DNA of 64,000 nt from Brevundimonas subvibrioides ATCC 15264 (GTDB lineage: Bacteria; Pseudomonadota; Alphaproteobacteria; Caulobacterales; Caulobacteraceae): NCBI RefSeq assembly GCF_000144605.1, contig NC_014375.1:310001-374000 (forward strand), written 5' to 3'. Below are positions 27,101 to 34,990 of this stretch, piece after piece. The notes under the pieces are model-generated. The model ran no database searches. It was given only the letters and a program-made list of their open reading frames with translations, and was not told the origin of the DNA. Every line of letters begins with the position of its first letter. Within the stretch, counting starts at the first letter, position 1. Both the position numbers and the translations under genes were made by a program.

Positions 27101-29014
27101 GAAGGCCGTCTCGAACGGCCCCTTGACGTCGGCGAAAGCGATGGCGGCGCCGCGCGGGTCTTCCAGCAGGAACTCGTGGACATGGATCTCTTCGGCGTCG
27201 ACCGGACGGATCGCGTGTCCGAACTCCTCCAGCGTCTTCAGGCCCATGTCGGCCAGGACCGGCAGGACATCGGACAGGGGCACCGCCGCGCCGCGACGGT
27301 AGAGCTTGAACCGGAACTGCAGCGGCGTATCGCCGGCCGACCGGAACGCCCGGACCGCCACGGGCTCGCCCGTGCCCACGGTGCCGGAGGCGTTCAGCCG
27401 ATCGATCTCCTGAAGATCGGCCACGGCCTCGACCGCGTCGTAGCGATCGCGATAGCCGGCGCCGAAGGCGTCCGACCATTTCAGGCTCAGCGCCCCGATC
27501 TGGCTGTCATCGACGTCGGCGGCGCGCAGGGCGGTCTCGAACCGGTCGACCCAGCTGCGGCCCGCCTCGGCGATCTCGGCTTCGAGCGCCCTGGCGTCGG
27601 GCGTCGGATGCGCGCCCGGCGTCACCCCGATGATGTAGTGGATGCGCACCAGCGGTGCGTCGGACAGCTGCGGATACCAGGCCGACAGCCGGCCACCCCA
27701 GGCCCGGGCCAGAATGCGGCCGATACGCTCGCGCACCGCCGCCTCGAACCGCTCGCGCGGCACGAAGGCCAGCACCGACACGAACCGGTCGAACGGATCC
27801 AGCCGGGTGAAGGTCTTGATCCGGGGCCGGTCGTACAGATGCAGGATGCCCAGGGCCGAGGTCAGCAGTTCGTCCTCGGTGATCTGGAAGAGCTCGTCGC
27901 GCGGATAGTTCTCCAGGATGTTCCTGAGCCGCTTCTCGTTGTGGCTGCCGGGTACCTTGGCCGCGCGGGTCAGGGCGTTCAGCACCTTGCGGCGGATCAG
28001 CGGGACGTCCGAGGCCGTGCGATCATAGGCTTCGGCGGTGAACAGGCCGACGAACCGGGTCTCGCCCGACGGCCGCCCGTCGTCGCCGTACCGCTTGACG
28101 CCGACGTAATCCATATAGGCGCGGCGGTGGACCCGGCTGCGCAGATTGGCCTTGGCCACGGTGACGGGCTCGGACAGATCCATCTGCTGTTTCATCTGCG
28201 CGGTCAGCACGGCCGGTTCGGAGGTGCGACGCAGCACGGTCCGTTCCGGATCGCGCAGCACGCCGACGCCGGCCGAGGCCTGATCGAGCGGCGCCTCGGC
28301 CGCATAGCCCCCGTCGGCGGTGCGCGGATAGTCGTAGTCGCGGGCCCCCAGGAAGACGAAATGGTCGTCGTTGAGCCAGCGCAGGAAGGCCAGGTTCTCC
28401 GCCACCACCTCGGGATCGATCTGGCCCGGGCACGCCTCCAGATGCGCGATCGAGCGCGCCATCAGTTCGCTCATGGGCTGGAAGTCGCCGACGGCCGCGT
28501 GAACGTCGGCCAGAGCCTGTTCGACCTGCGCCTTCAGCGTGTCGCGCCGTTCGGGCGGGAGCGGATCGATGACGATCACGATCAGGGATTCGCGGGCCTC
28601 GCCCCGTTCGGCCCCGGGGCCGCGCGACAGGACCGGATGGAACAGGGCCCGCACCGAGACGCCCGCATCGGCCAGTTCGCCCATCACGCTGTCGACCAGG
28701 AACGGCCGGTCGTCCTGGGCGATCCACAGGGTGTCATAGGGGCTCTGGATGTTCCGGAGGGGCTGGACCAGAATTCGCGGCGCCTCGCCCGCCGTCCGCT
28801 GCTCGGCCCAGCGCCAGGCGTCGGCCAGCAGCGCCGCCATGGCGGCGACGTCCAGTTCCGGCGTCTCGTCCTGCGCATAGTCTTCCGCGGCCTGGTCGAT
28901 GAACGACTGTTCCAGGTCGGCGAGCGCGCCGCCCGCCCTCAGGCTCTTCGCGAACGCGGACCTCAGCGCCTCCGCGATCGGGGAGGGGACGGAAGTGCGC
29001 AGTTCGCCGGACAT
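24140..29014 (-). CDS. gdhZ: NAD-specific glutamate dehydrogenase, large (about 180 kDa) type
   Basis: A 1624-residue enzyme converting glutamate to 2-oxoglutarate and ammonia with NAD+. The length is typical of the giant bacterial GDH family. The N-terminal regulatory half carries ACT-like segments; the catalytic core is recognised by [38 protein letters not shown]-type sequence (about residues 810-850), GSKGGFF, and the dinucleotide-binding [12 protein letters not shown]. In Caulobacter the orthologue GdhZ also binds FtsZ and links nitrogen metabolism to division; whether this applies here is inference from the family. The gene overlaps the downstream usp gene by one base. Confidence 0.94.
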   Translation of the reverse strand: [1624 protein letters not shown]

Positions 29015-29110
29015 GGGCAGGGTCTCGTTCAGCGCGGCTCTGATGGCCGCCAGGTGCTAGGTTCGGGAATAGGCCCGCCCGCGTCCGGCGGGAAGCCCAG
29101 AAAGCGAAAC

Positions 29111-29136
29111 GCCGGACCCTCTTGCGAGGGCCCGGC
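29111..29136 (-). terminator. Terminator of the outer-membrane barrel gene
   Basis: An 11-bp stem with one mismatch (GCCGGACCCTC with GAGGGCCCGGC) around a TTGC loop lies 26 bases past the stop codon. On the minus strand it is followed by GCGTTTCGCTTT. Confidence 0.7.
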
Positions 29137-29162
29137 GCCGATCGACGGTCTTTTGGGCGGGC

Positions 29163-29996
29163 CTAGAACCGGTAGTTCATGCCGATGCGGACGGCATGCA
29201 GGCCGAACCGTCCGTTGGACCGCTGGATGTCCGTGCCCGTCGTGTTCGGGGCCAGGACGAACGGGTTGGTGGCAATGGCGATGCCGCGGCCGACCCGGAC
29301 GTTGAAGTCCGACGCTTCCAGCGAGGTGTAGATGTATTCGCCGGTCACGCTCAGATGGGGCGCGAGGGCGTATTCGATGCCGCCGCCCGCCTGATAGCCG
29401 TCCGCCTGGTCGTCGTCGGTCGTGGCCGTGAAGGTGTTCTGGCCGTTGGACGAGTAGAAGCGGTTCGTCATCTCGCCCGTCGCCACGCCGCCGGTCGCAT
29501 AGACCAGGGCCGGACCGTAGGCGTAGCCGACGCGGGCCCGCAGGGCTGCGAGGTTGTTCAGGTTGCGCTCGGACACATAGTAGGCGGGCGTGGTCGAGTA
29601 GGACGTCACGCTGTCCTCGGCGTCGACGCCGGAATACTCGCCGACGGCACCGACGACGAAGTTTCCGAACTGGAAGTCGTAGCCGATGCGACCACCGCCC
29701 TCGACGCCGTTGGAGTCTTCATCGCAGCCGTTGGACGGCAGATCGCCCTTGGCGCTGCCGCCGCACGATCCGGGGCTGAAGGCGTCGGCGCCCGCCAACG
29801 TGGTGACGGTGTCGCCGAAATTGCCGTCCAGATTGCGGTCGAAGCGCAGGCGCTCGTCGTCCTGGTCGTTGGTCTTGGTGCCCGAGCCGTAGACGCCGAC
29901 ATAGAGCCCGCTCCAGTCCTGGGACTGGGCCATGGCCGGCGCGCCGACCGCGGCCAGCATCAGTGCGCCCGCCGAAACCGTGAGTGTCTTGATCAT
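29163..29996 (-). CDS. Outer-membrane beta-barrel protein (OmpA/Omp25-like porin family)
   Basis: A 277-residue protein with a signal peptide ending PAMAQ, then WSGLYVGVYGSG, the usual first strand of the Omp25/31-type small barrels of alphaproteobacteria. The C-terminus ends IGMNYRF with the terminal Phe needed for outer-membrane insertion. An Asp/Glu-rich insert with two cysteines (SPGSCGGSAKGDLPSNGCDED, about residues 71-91) forms a probable surface loop, perhaps disulfide-bonded. ATG 29996 is set by the signal peptide; the open frame above it is spurious. Confidence 0.87.
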   Translation of the reverse strand: MIKTLTVSAGALMLAAVGAPAMAQSQDWSGLYVGVYGSGTKTNDQDDERLRFDRNLDGNFGDTVTTLAGADAFSPGSCGGSAKGDLPSNGCDEDSNGVEGGGRIGYDFQFGNFVVGAVGEYSGVDAEDSVTSYSTTPAYYVSERNLNNLAALRARVGYAYGPALVYATGGVATGEMTNRFYSSNGQNTFTATTDDDQADGYQAGGGIEYALAPHLSVTGEYIYTSLEASDFNVRVGRGIAIATNPFVLAPNTTGTDIQRSNGRFGLHAVRIGMNYRF

Positions 29997-30306
29997 CAAT
30001 CTGTATCCCTGAGCTGTTGTGCGCCGCGGGGGGCGGCACGGCCCTTCCGCCGGGGCTAACGGCAGGGACGTCCCCCCGTTCCGCGCAGATGCAGGTCGTG
30101 GGGACCGCGGGACACATGTGTCGTTTTCATGCATCAGGCCAGAAAGCGAAAAGGCCGCCGGACGGGGGTCCGACGGCCTCAGCTGGAACCCGCGCAGGAG
30201 GGGGAGGGGCGCAGGTTCGAAGTCATCGCGGCCGGGAGGGGGAGGGGAGGCCGCGACGCCTGGATGGGAGATGGGAACCCCCGTCCGACCTGCAAGGGCC
30301 ATCCGG
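29997..30306. other. Intergenic region: terminator and G-rich tract, no gene
   Basis: The gap between the barrel gene and the AI-2E permease gene, both leftward. It holds the permease terminator (30152-30179) and two purine-rich tracts, 30197-30209 and 30234-30250 (GGGAGGGGGAGGGGAGG), in the permease 3' untranslated part. The stretch next to the barrel start should hold its promoter, but I could not assign -35/-10 boxes. Open frames crossing it lack codon bias and similarity. Confidence 0.5.
30152..30179 (-). terminator. Terminator of the AI-2E permease gene
   Basis: AGGCCG-C-CGGAC pairs with GTCCG-A-CGGCCT around a GGGG loop. On the minus strand a TTTTCGCTTT stretch follows. It lies about 130 bases past the permease stop. 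Confidence 0.72.
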
Positions 30307-31449
30307 TCAGGGTTCGCCGGTCCCCGGGCGCGGCGGTTTGACGCGGGCCGGACGTTTGGCCGGCGCATGGTGGCTGCGTGCCTCGTCTTCGGCATAGGGC
30401 TTGCCGTCGCCGCTGAGCAGGACAGCGATCCACATCGACCCCCTGAACTCGGCCAGGATGGCCATGGCCATGACGGCCAATGGCGTGGACAGGAACATGC
30501 CGACCACGCCCCACATCTTGCCCCACAGCGCGAGGGCCAGAAGGACGGCGACCGGATCGATGTTCTGGTTCTCGCCCTGCATGCGCGGCTGGATCATGTT
30601 GCCGACGACGAACAGGATGACCTGCAGGCCGACCAGCAGGATCAGCGCCGGCCAGTAGGTCGGGAACTGCACCAGGGCGAACAGCGGCGGCGCCAGGCCC
30701 GCGACGGCCCCGCCCAGCACCGGAATGAAGCCGACCACGAAGATCACGAAGGTCCAGAACTCGGCGTGCTCCAGCCCGACGACCCGCATCAGGATCCAGG
30801 CCGCAGCACAGATGATGGCCCCCGTCACGGTCTGGACCCAGAGATAGCCCTCGACGCCGCCCCGCACGCGCTGGAACACCTCCAGCGCCTCGTTGCGCTG
30901 CTCCCGCTCGGGGAACATGGCGATGATCTTCCGGCGGAAGCCCACCTGGGAGGCGAGCAGGAAGCCGAGATAGACCAGGACGAAGAAGGATCCGGAGGCC
31001 ACGCCCTGGGCCTGGCCCGCCAGTCCGATCAGATATCCGCGCAGGTCGATGCTGCCGATCAGCTCCTGCGCCGTCGGAGGGGTCGTCACCCCGAACAGCT
31101 TCGCGCCGTCGGCGATGATCGCGTCGATGCGCGGTCCGATGCCGCTGGAAACGCCCGACGCATCGCTGAAGAAGCCCGCCGCGCCGTTGACGATGAAGGC
31201 GATGGCGCCGACGAACGCGACGGTGACCAGCAGCAGCGCCGCAATCCCTGCCCAGTGGTCCGGAAGGCTGGTCCGGTCCTCGATGAAGCGCTTCACCCCG
31301 TCGATCATGATCATCAGGAAGATGGCCATGGCCAGGGGCGTCAGGATGTCCCGAAGCCAGTAGAGCGCCGCCCCCACGGCCACGACCGCCAGGGTCACCA
31401 GGGCGTTTCGGGCGACGGTGTTGGTCGGGACGGTGATGGGCAGTTTCAT
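30307..31449 (-). CDS. AI-2E family transporter (PerM/YhhT-like)
   Basis: A 380-residue inner-membrane protein with two early helices, a long soluble insert (about residues 80-160), and a C-terminal set of helices including FVIFVVGFIPVLGGAVAGLAPPLFAL, the family signature. Members export autoinducer-2-like molecules or act as Na+/H+ antiporters; the substrate is not predictable. The C-terminus is a basic, low-complexity tail (HHAPAKRPARVKPPRPG). It is divergent from the HerA-like ATPase gene. Confidence 0.87.
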   Translation of the reverse strand: MKLPITVPTNTVARNALVTLAVVAVGAALYWLRDILTPLAMAIFLMIMIDGVKRFIEDRTSLPDHWAGIAALLLVTVAFVGAIAFIVNGAAGFFSDASGVSSGIGPRIDAIIADGAKLFGVTTPPTAQELIGSIDLRGYLIGLAGQAQGVASGSFFVLVYLGFLLASQVGFRRKIIAMFPEREQRNEALEVFQRVRGGVEGYLWVQTVTGAIICAAAWILMRVVGLEHAEFWTFVIFVVGFIPVLGGAVAGLAPPLFALVQFPTYWPALILLVGLQVILFVVGNMIQPRMQGENQNIDPVAVLLALALWGKMWGVVGMFLSTPLAVMAMAILAEFRGSMWIAVLLSGDGKPYAEDEARSHHAPAKRPARVKPPRPGTGEP

Positions 31450-31545
31450 GGCCGGACTCTCGGGGTGGCCGCAACAGCGGTCAAGCCGATCCCTCTCCCC
31501 GAGCGCGTCTTAAGCTGTATTGTGACGATAAAACCGGAGTTTCGA

Positions 31546-33075
31546 ATGACCGACGCCGCCGCTTCCGCCCTCGGCCAGACCAGGGGACTGTTCCTGGGTC
31601 AGTCCGCCGACAACGGCGTGGCGCGGGCCGAGCATCTGCTGTGGAGCCGGGCCAACCGGCATGGCGTCATCGCCGGGGCGACCGGCACCGGCAAGACCGT
31701 GACCCTGCAGATCATGGCGCAGGGCTTTTCCGAGATGGGCGTGCCGGTCTTCTGCGCCGACGTGAAGGGCGACCTGTCCGGGATCAGCCAGATCGGCGCC
31801 CCGAACGAGAAACTGGTCGCGCGGGCGACCGGCATGGGCCTGACCCTTCAGCCGAAGGCGGCCCCGACGGTCTTCTGGGACCTGTACGGCCAGAAGGGTC
31901 ACCCGGTCCGCGCCACCGTGTCCGAGATCGGGCCCCTGCTGATGGCCCGGATGCTGGACCTGAACGACGTCCAGGAGGGCGTGCTGACCGTGGCCTTCCA
32001 CGTCGCCGACAAGGAAGGGCTGCTGCTGCTCGACCTCGACGATCTGAGGTCCATGCTGGTCTATGTCGCCGAGAACGCGGCCCGGATCGGGCGCGAGGTC
32101 GGCAATGTGGCCCCCGCCTCGATCGCCTCGATCCAGCGTGCCCTGCTGCAGCTGGAACAGGACGGCGGCGGCGCCTTCTTCGGCGAGCCGGCCCTGCGGC
32201 TGACCGACATGATGAAGACCGGCGTCGACGGACGCGGCCAGGTCAATGTGCTGGACTCGACCCGGCTGATGAACAGCCCGCGCCTGTACGGGGCCTTCCT
32301 GCTCTGGCTGATCTCGGAATTGTTCGAGCAGCTGCCCGAGGTCGGCGATCCGGAGAAGCCCCGTCTGGTCTTCTTCTTCGACGAGGCGCACCTGCTGTTC
32401 AAGGACGCGCCCAAGCCGCTGCTGGAAAAGGTCGAACAGGTCGTCCGCCTGATCCGGTCCAAGGGCGTCGGCATCTATTTCATCACCCAGAACCCGGCCG
32501 ACATCCCCGACAGCGTCCTGGCCCAGCTGGGCAACCGCATCCAGCATGCCCTGCGGGCCTATACGCCCGCCGACCAGCGCGGGCTCAGGGCGGCCTCGGA
32601 GAGTTTCCGCGTCAATCCGGCCTTCGACACAAAGGAGGCGATCCAGGCGCTCGGTACCGGCGAGGCGCTCGTGTCCGTGCTGGACGAGAAGGGGGCCCCG
32701 ACGATCGTCCAGCGCACCCTGATCCGTCCGCCGGACAGCCGTCTGGGGCCCGCCACCGACCCGGAACGCGCCGCGGTCATGGCCTCAAGCCCGGTCAAGG
32801 GCATCTATGACACGGTGATCGATCGCGAATCCGCCGAGGAAGTCCTGGCCGCCCGCCATGCGGCCGAAACCGCTGCTGAAGAGCCGGCGCCCAGGGCGGC
32901 CCCCAGGGGCCGGGCCGCGCCCGCGCCTCGCGCCGCTCCCGCCCCCAAGGCTCCGCGTCGGTCGAACCGCCAGACCCCGCTTGAAGCCCTCACGAAATCG
33001 GTCCTCCGCACCGCCGGGTCCACTCTGACGCGCGAACTGCTGCGGGGCGTGCTGGGTGGATTGAAGCGTCGATGA
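31546..33075 (+). CDS. HerA-like ATPase, DUF853 (YjgR-type)
   Basis: A 509-residue P-loop ATPase. Walker A is GATGTGKTVT (about residues 43-52), the Walker B-type aspartates lie in LVFFFDEAHLLF, and the arginine/Asn-rich FITQNPADIPDSVLAQLGNRIQHALR follows, as in HerA/FtsK-superfamily DUF853 proteins. The C-terminal 80 residues are Ala/Pro-rich and then basic. Biochemical function is unknown for this subgroup. ATG 31546 has CGGAG 7 bases upstream; the frame is open far upstream but without similarity. Confidence 0.88.
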   Translation: MTDAAASALGQTRGLFLGQSADNGVARAEHLLWSRANRHGVIAGATGTGKTVTLQIMAQGFSEMGVPVFCADVKGDLSGISQIGAPNEKLVARATGMGLTLQPKAAPTVFWDLYGQKGHPVRATVSEIGPLLMARMLDLNDVQEGVLTVAFHVADKEGLLLLDLDDLRSMLVYVAENAARIGREVGNVAPASIASIQRALLQLEQDGGGAFFGEPALRLTDMMKTGVDGRGQVNVLDSTRLMNSPRLYGAFLLWLISELFEQLPEVGDPEKPRLVFFFDEAHLLFKDAPKPLLEKVEQVVRLIRSKGVGIYFITQNPADIPDSVLAQLGNRIQHALRAYTPADQRGLRAASESFRVNPAFDTKEAIQALGTGEALVSVLDEKGAPTIVQRTLIRPPDSRLGPATDPERAAVMASSPVKGIYDTVIDRESAEEVLAARHAAETAAEEPAPRAAPRGRAAPAPRAAPAPKAPRRSNRQTPLEALTKSVLRTAGSTLTRELLRGVLGGLKRR

Positions 33076-33124
33076 GGCCAGGGCTGGCCGACATCCGGAC
33101 GACGGCAGACCATGGCGACAATCT

Positions 33125-33336
33125 AGGAATATAATCCTTCCTGCGCCTTGCGATCACAATGTTCGTCGCCATCTCCGCCAAGGGTCTTTGACAGAGCGAA
33201 CCGGCGGGCCGCTGAAGGGTCAGCCGAGATTTCGCATAATCTGGCAGGGTTCCGATTTGCTCGGTCTCTAACCCGTTGATCTCACGAGATGTGCTGACGG
33301 GTCTGGCACGGCTGGCACGCGGTTTTTCGTGGCACC
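33125..33336 (+). repeat. Block-conserved intergenic element, copy B
   Basis: A 212-bp element in the 308-base gap between the HerA-like and BLUF genes, which converge on it. Blocks in order: AGGAATATAATCCT 33125-33138, CCATCT 33169-33174, GGGTCTTTGACAG 33182-33194, GATTTCGCATAATCTGGCA 33228-33246, TGGCA 33304-33308, TGGCAC 33313-33318, a T5 tract 33323-33327, TGGCACC 33330-33336. Order, spacing and orientation match copy A at 2981-3197, while linkers differ. Nothing coding is visible. Function unknown. Confidence 0.7.
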
Positions 33337-33383
33337 CTGCAAGCAGGAATACCGCGACTCCCCCGGCGGAAACGTCCGCTGGC

Positions 33384-33797
33384 CTAGATCACCGAGCCCA
33401 GCCGGGCGCTGGCCAGGTCGATGAGGACGCCGGTGACCTGGGCTCCGGAGCCGGTCTGGGTCAGGAGCTTGGAATGGTGGGGCGACAGGGCGCGGGTATC
33501 GACCATCGCCATGGCCCAACCGAGGAACAGCTGGGCCTGGACCGGCCAGCGCGCCAGGACCCGGACGTTGCGATGACGCTCGTCCGTCTCGATGGTTTCC
33601 ATCAGGGCGGTCAGGGCATCGGGGTCGCCTTCCAGCACCTGCACGAAGACACCGCCCTGAAGCGCCAGGGCACCCGTCAGGCGACGTTTCGCGTTGTTGC
33701 GAACCGAGGTGGAGACGATGCGCGAGACGTCCACGGGACCGTCGGTCAGGGCGACCGCATCGCTTCGATAGACGATGCGCTCGATAGGGGATGTCAT
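33384..33797 (-). CDS. BLUF-domain blue-light sensor (single domain)
   Basis: A 137-residue FAD-binding photoreceptor. The residues that run the BLUF photocycle are in place: Tyr10 (IVYRS), the Asn pair 34-35 (SVRNNAKRRLTG) and Gln53 (GGVFVQVLEG), followed by the D-RH motif (ETDERHRNVRV). There is no output domain, so it must act by contact with a partner protein. It lies 61 bases downstream of mltA on the same strand, and may be co-transcribed with Tim44-mltA. ATG 33797 fits the domain boundary; the longer frame to 34067 overlaps mltA and is not real. Confidence 0.87.
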   Translation of the reverse strand: MTSPIERIVYRSDAVALTDGPVDVSRIVSTSVRNNAKRRLTGALALQGGVFVQVLEGDPDALTALMETIETDERHRNVRVLARWPVQAQLFLGWAMAMVDTRALSPHHSKLLTQTGSGAQVTGVLIDLASARLGSVI

Positions 33798-33858
33798 GCG
33801 ACTGGGAGACCGTGGCGGGCAATCCGCCCGTCCCTCTAGGCGCTTTGGGGCGAAATCC

Positions 33859-34977
33859 CTAACGCGGAACCAGACGCCACATCCGCAGGGGATGGCGCAC
33901 CACGCCGGCCTCGGCCCCGGCCGCCTCGCCACGACCGACGTAGAGATCGGCGCGGACCGGGCCGCGAATGGCCGACCCCGTGTCCAGGGCCATGACCAGA
34001 CCCTGATAGCCATGACGGGCCCCGACCAGATTGCCCGCATCGGCGGAAATCCACACGAGGTCCCCATAGGTCCAGCTGGCCGGATCGACCGCGATCGACC
34101 GTCGGGCCGGCAGGGGCACGCCCGCCGCGCCCGCCGGATCGCCCCCGTCGTCCGGGTCCAGGGAGAAGAAGATGTAGCGCGGGTTCAGGGCCGTGACCGC
34201 CCGCGCCTCCGGCCCGCGGTGGGCGGCCAGCCAGGCCCGGATGGCGTCGCCCGACGTCCCGTTGGCGGGCAGCAGGCCACGATCCGCCATCGGCCGGGCA
34301 ATCCCGATGAAGGGACGGCCGTTGTCGGCGGCATAGGCGGCGCGGGCCGTGGCGCCGTCCTCGAAGGTCAGATAGCCGGACCCCTGGATCTGCAGGAAGA
34401 ACAGGTCCTCGGCCCGCATCCAGGCGAGGGGCGGCGAAGGTGGCGGTCCGGCCTCGATCTCCGCGCGCTCGGCCAGGACCTGTCCCCGCGTCCAGCCTTC
34501 GGGCCGCGCCAGCACCGGCGTATCGAAGGTGGCGTCAGGCGTGCGTCGCGCTGAATACTCCGGCGCGAAATAGGCGGTCATCAGGCCGGATCGGCCATCC
34601 GCCGTCGCGGCCGCCACCACGCCGAAGCCGCGTTCGAAGAAGGCGCGCGCGGCCGAGGGCGTGACCGGCCGGGACGTTCGCCGGATCTGCTGGGCCTCCT
34701 CGCAGCGCACGGCGGCCTTCCGCTCGCGTGCGACACGGCAGGTGTCGGCATAGGCCTGGAACGCGGCAAGATGATCCTCGTCGGCCCAGCCCGCGAGCGT
34801 CTGGGGACCCGGCAGGCCGGGTCCGGGAGACGACGGCGGCGAGGCGGGGGTCGGCTGCGACGGGGCAGGGACAGGACCCGCTTCACCGGGCGGCGCCGGG
34901 GTCCCGGGCGCTGAGGTCGCGCACCCGGCCAGGAGCAGGAGCACGGCCGCCAGCCCGGACCTGGGGTCAAATCCCAC
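33859..34977 (-). CDS. mltA: Membrane-bound lytic murein transglycosylase A
   Basis: Cleaves peptidoglycan glycan strands to form 1,6-anhydro-muropeptides. The start at GTG 34977 gives a lipoprotein signal with lipobox LLAGC (Cys19), a Pro-rich spacer, the MltA domain (FFERGF.. through FLQIQGSGYL) and the C-terminal 3D domain with the catalytic Asp region (ALDTGSAIRGPVRADLYVG). The 372-residue length fits. It begins 13 bases after the Tim44-like gene stop, so the two form an operon. The frame is open upstream to 35193 but that part overlaps the preceding gene. Confidence 0.9.
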   Translation of the reverse strand: MGFDPRSGLAAVLLLLAGCATSAPGTPAPPGEAGPVPAPSQPTPASPPSSPGPGLPGPQTLAGWADEDHLAAFQAYADTCRVARERKAAVRCEEAQQIRRTSRPVTPSAARAFFERGFGVVAAATADGRSGLMTAYFAPEYSARRTPDATFDTPVLARPEGWTRGQVLAERAEIEAGPPPSPPLAWMRAEDLFFLQIQGSGYLTFEDGATARAAYAADNGRPFIGIARPMADRGLLPANGTSGDAIRAWLAAHRGPEARAVTALNPRYIFFSLDPDDGGDPAGAAGVPLPARRSIAVDPASWTYGDLVWISADAGNLVGARHGYQGLVMALDTGSAIRGPVRADLYVGRGEAAGAEAGVVRHPLRMWRLVPR

Positions 34978-34990
34978 GGCGCGGTCGGCC

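Noticed and set aside
24413..29305. A 1630-codon open frame antisense to glutamate dehydrogenase
   Set aside because: It mirrors the real gene in a high-GC sequence where stops are rare; composition is Gly/Arg/Gln-rich and no domain is recognisable.
30234..30250. G-quadruplex in the AI-2E 3' region
   Set aside because: Only three runs of three or more G, so at best a weak two-tetrad structure; probably simple purine-rich sequence.
33330..33345. Sigma-54-type promoter (TGGCAC-N5-AAGCA) at the end of element copy B
   Set aside because: The GG/GC spacing fits, but TTGC is degraded, copy A lacks the GC and no gene starts downstream on that strand.
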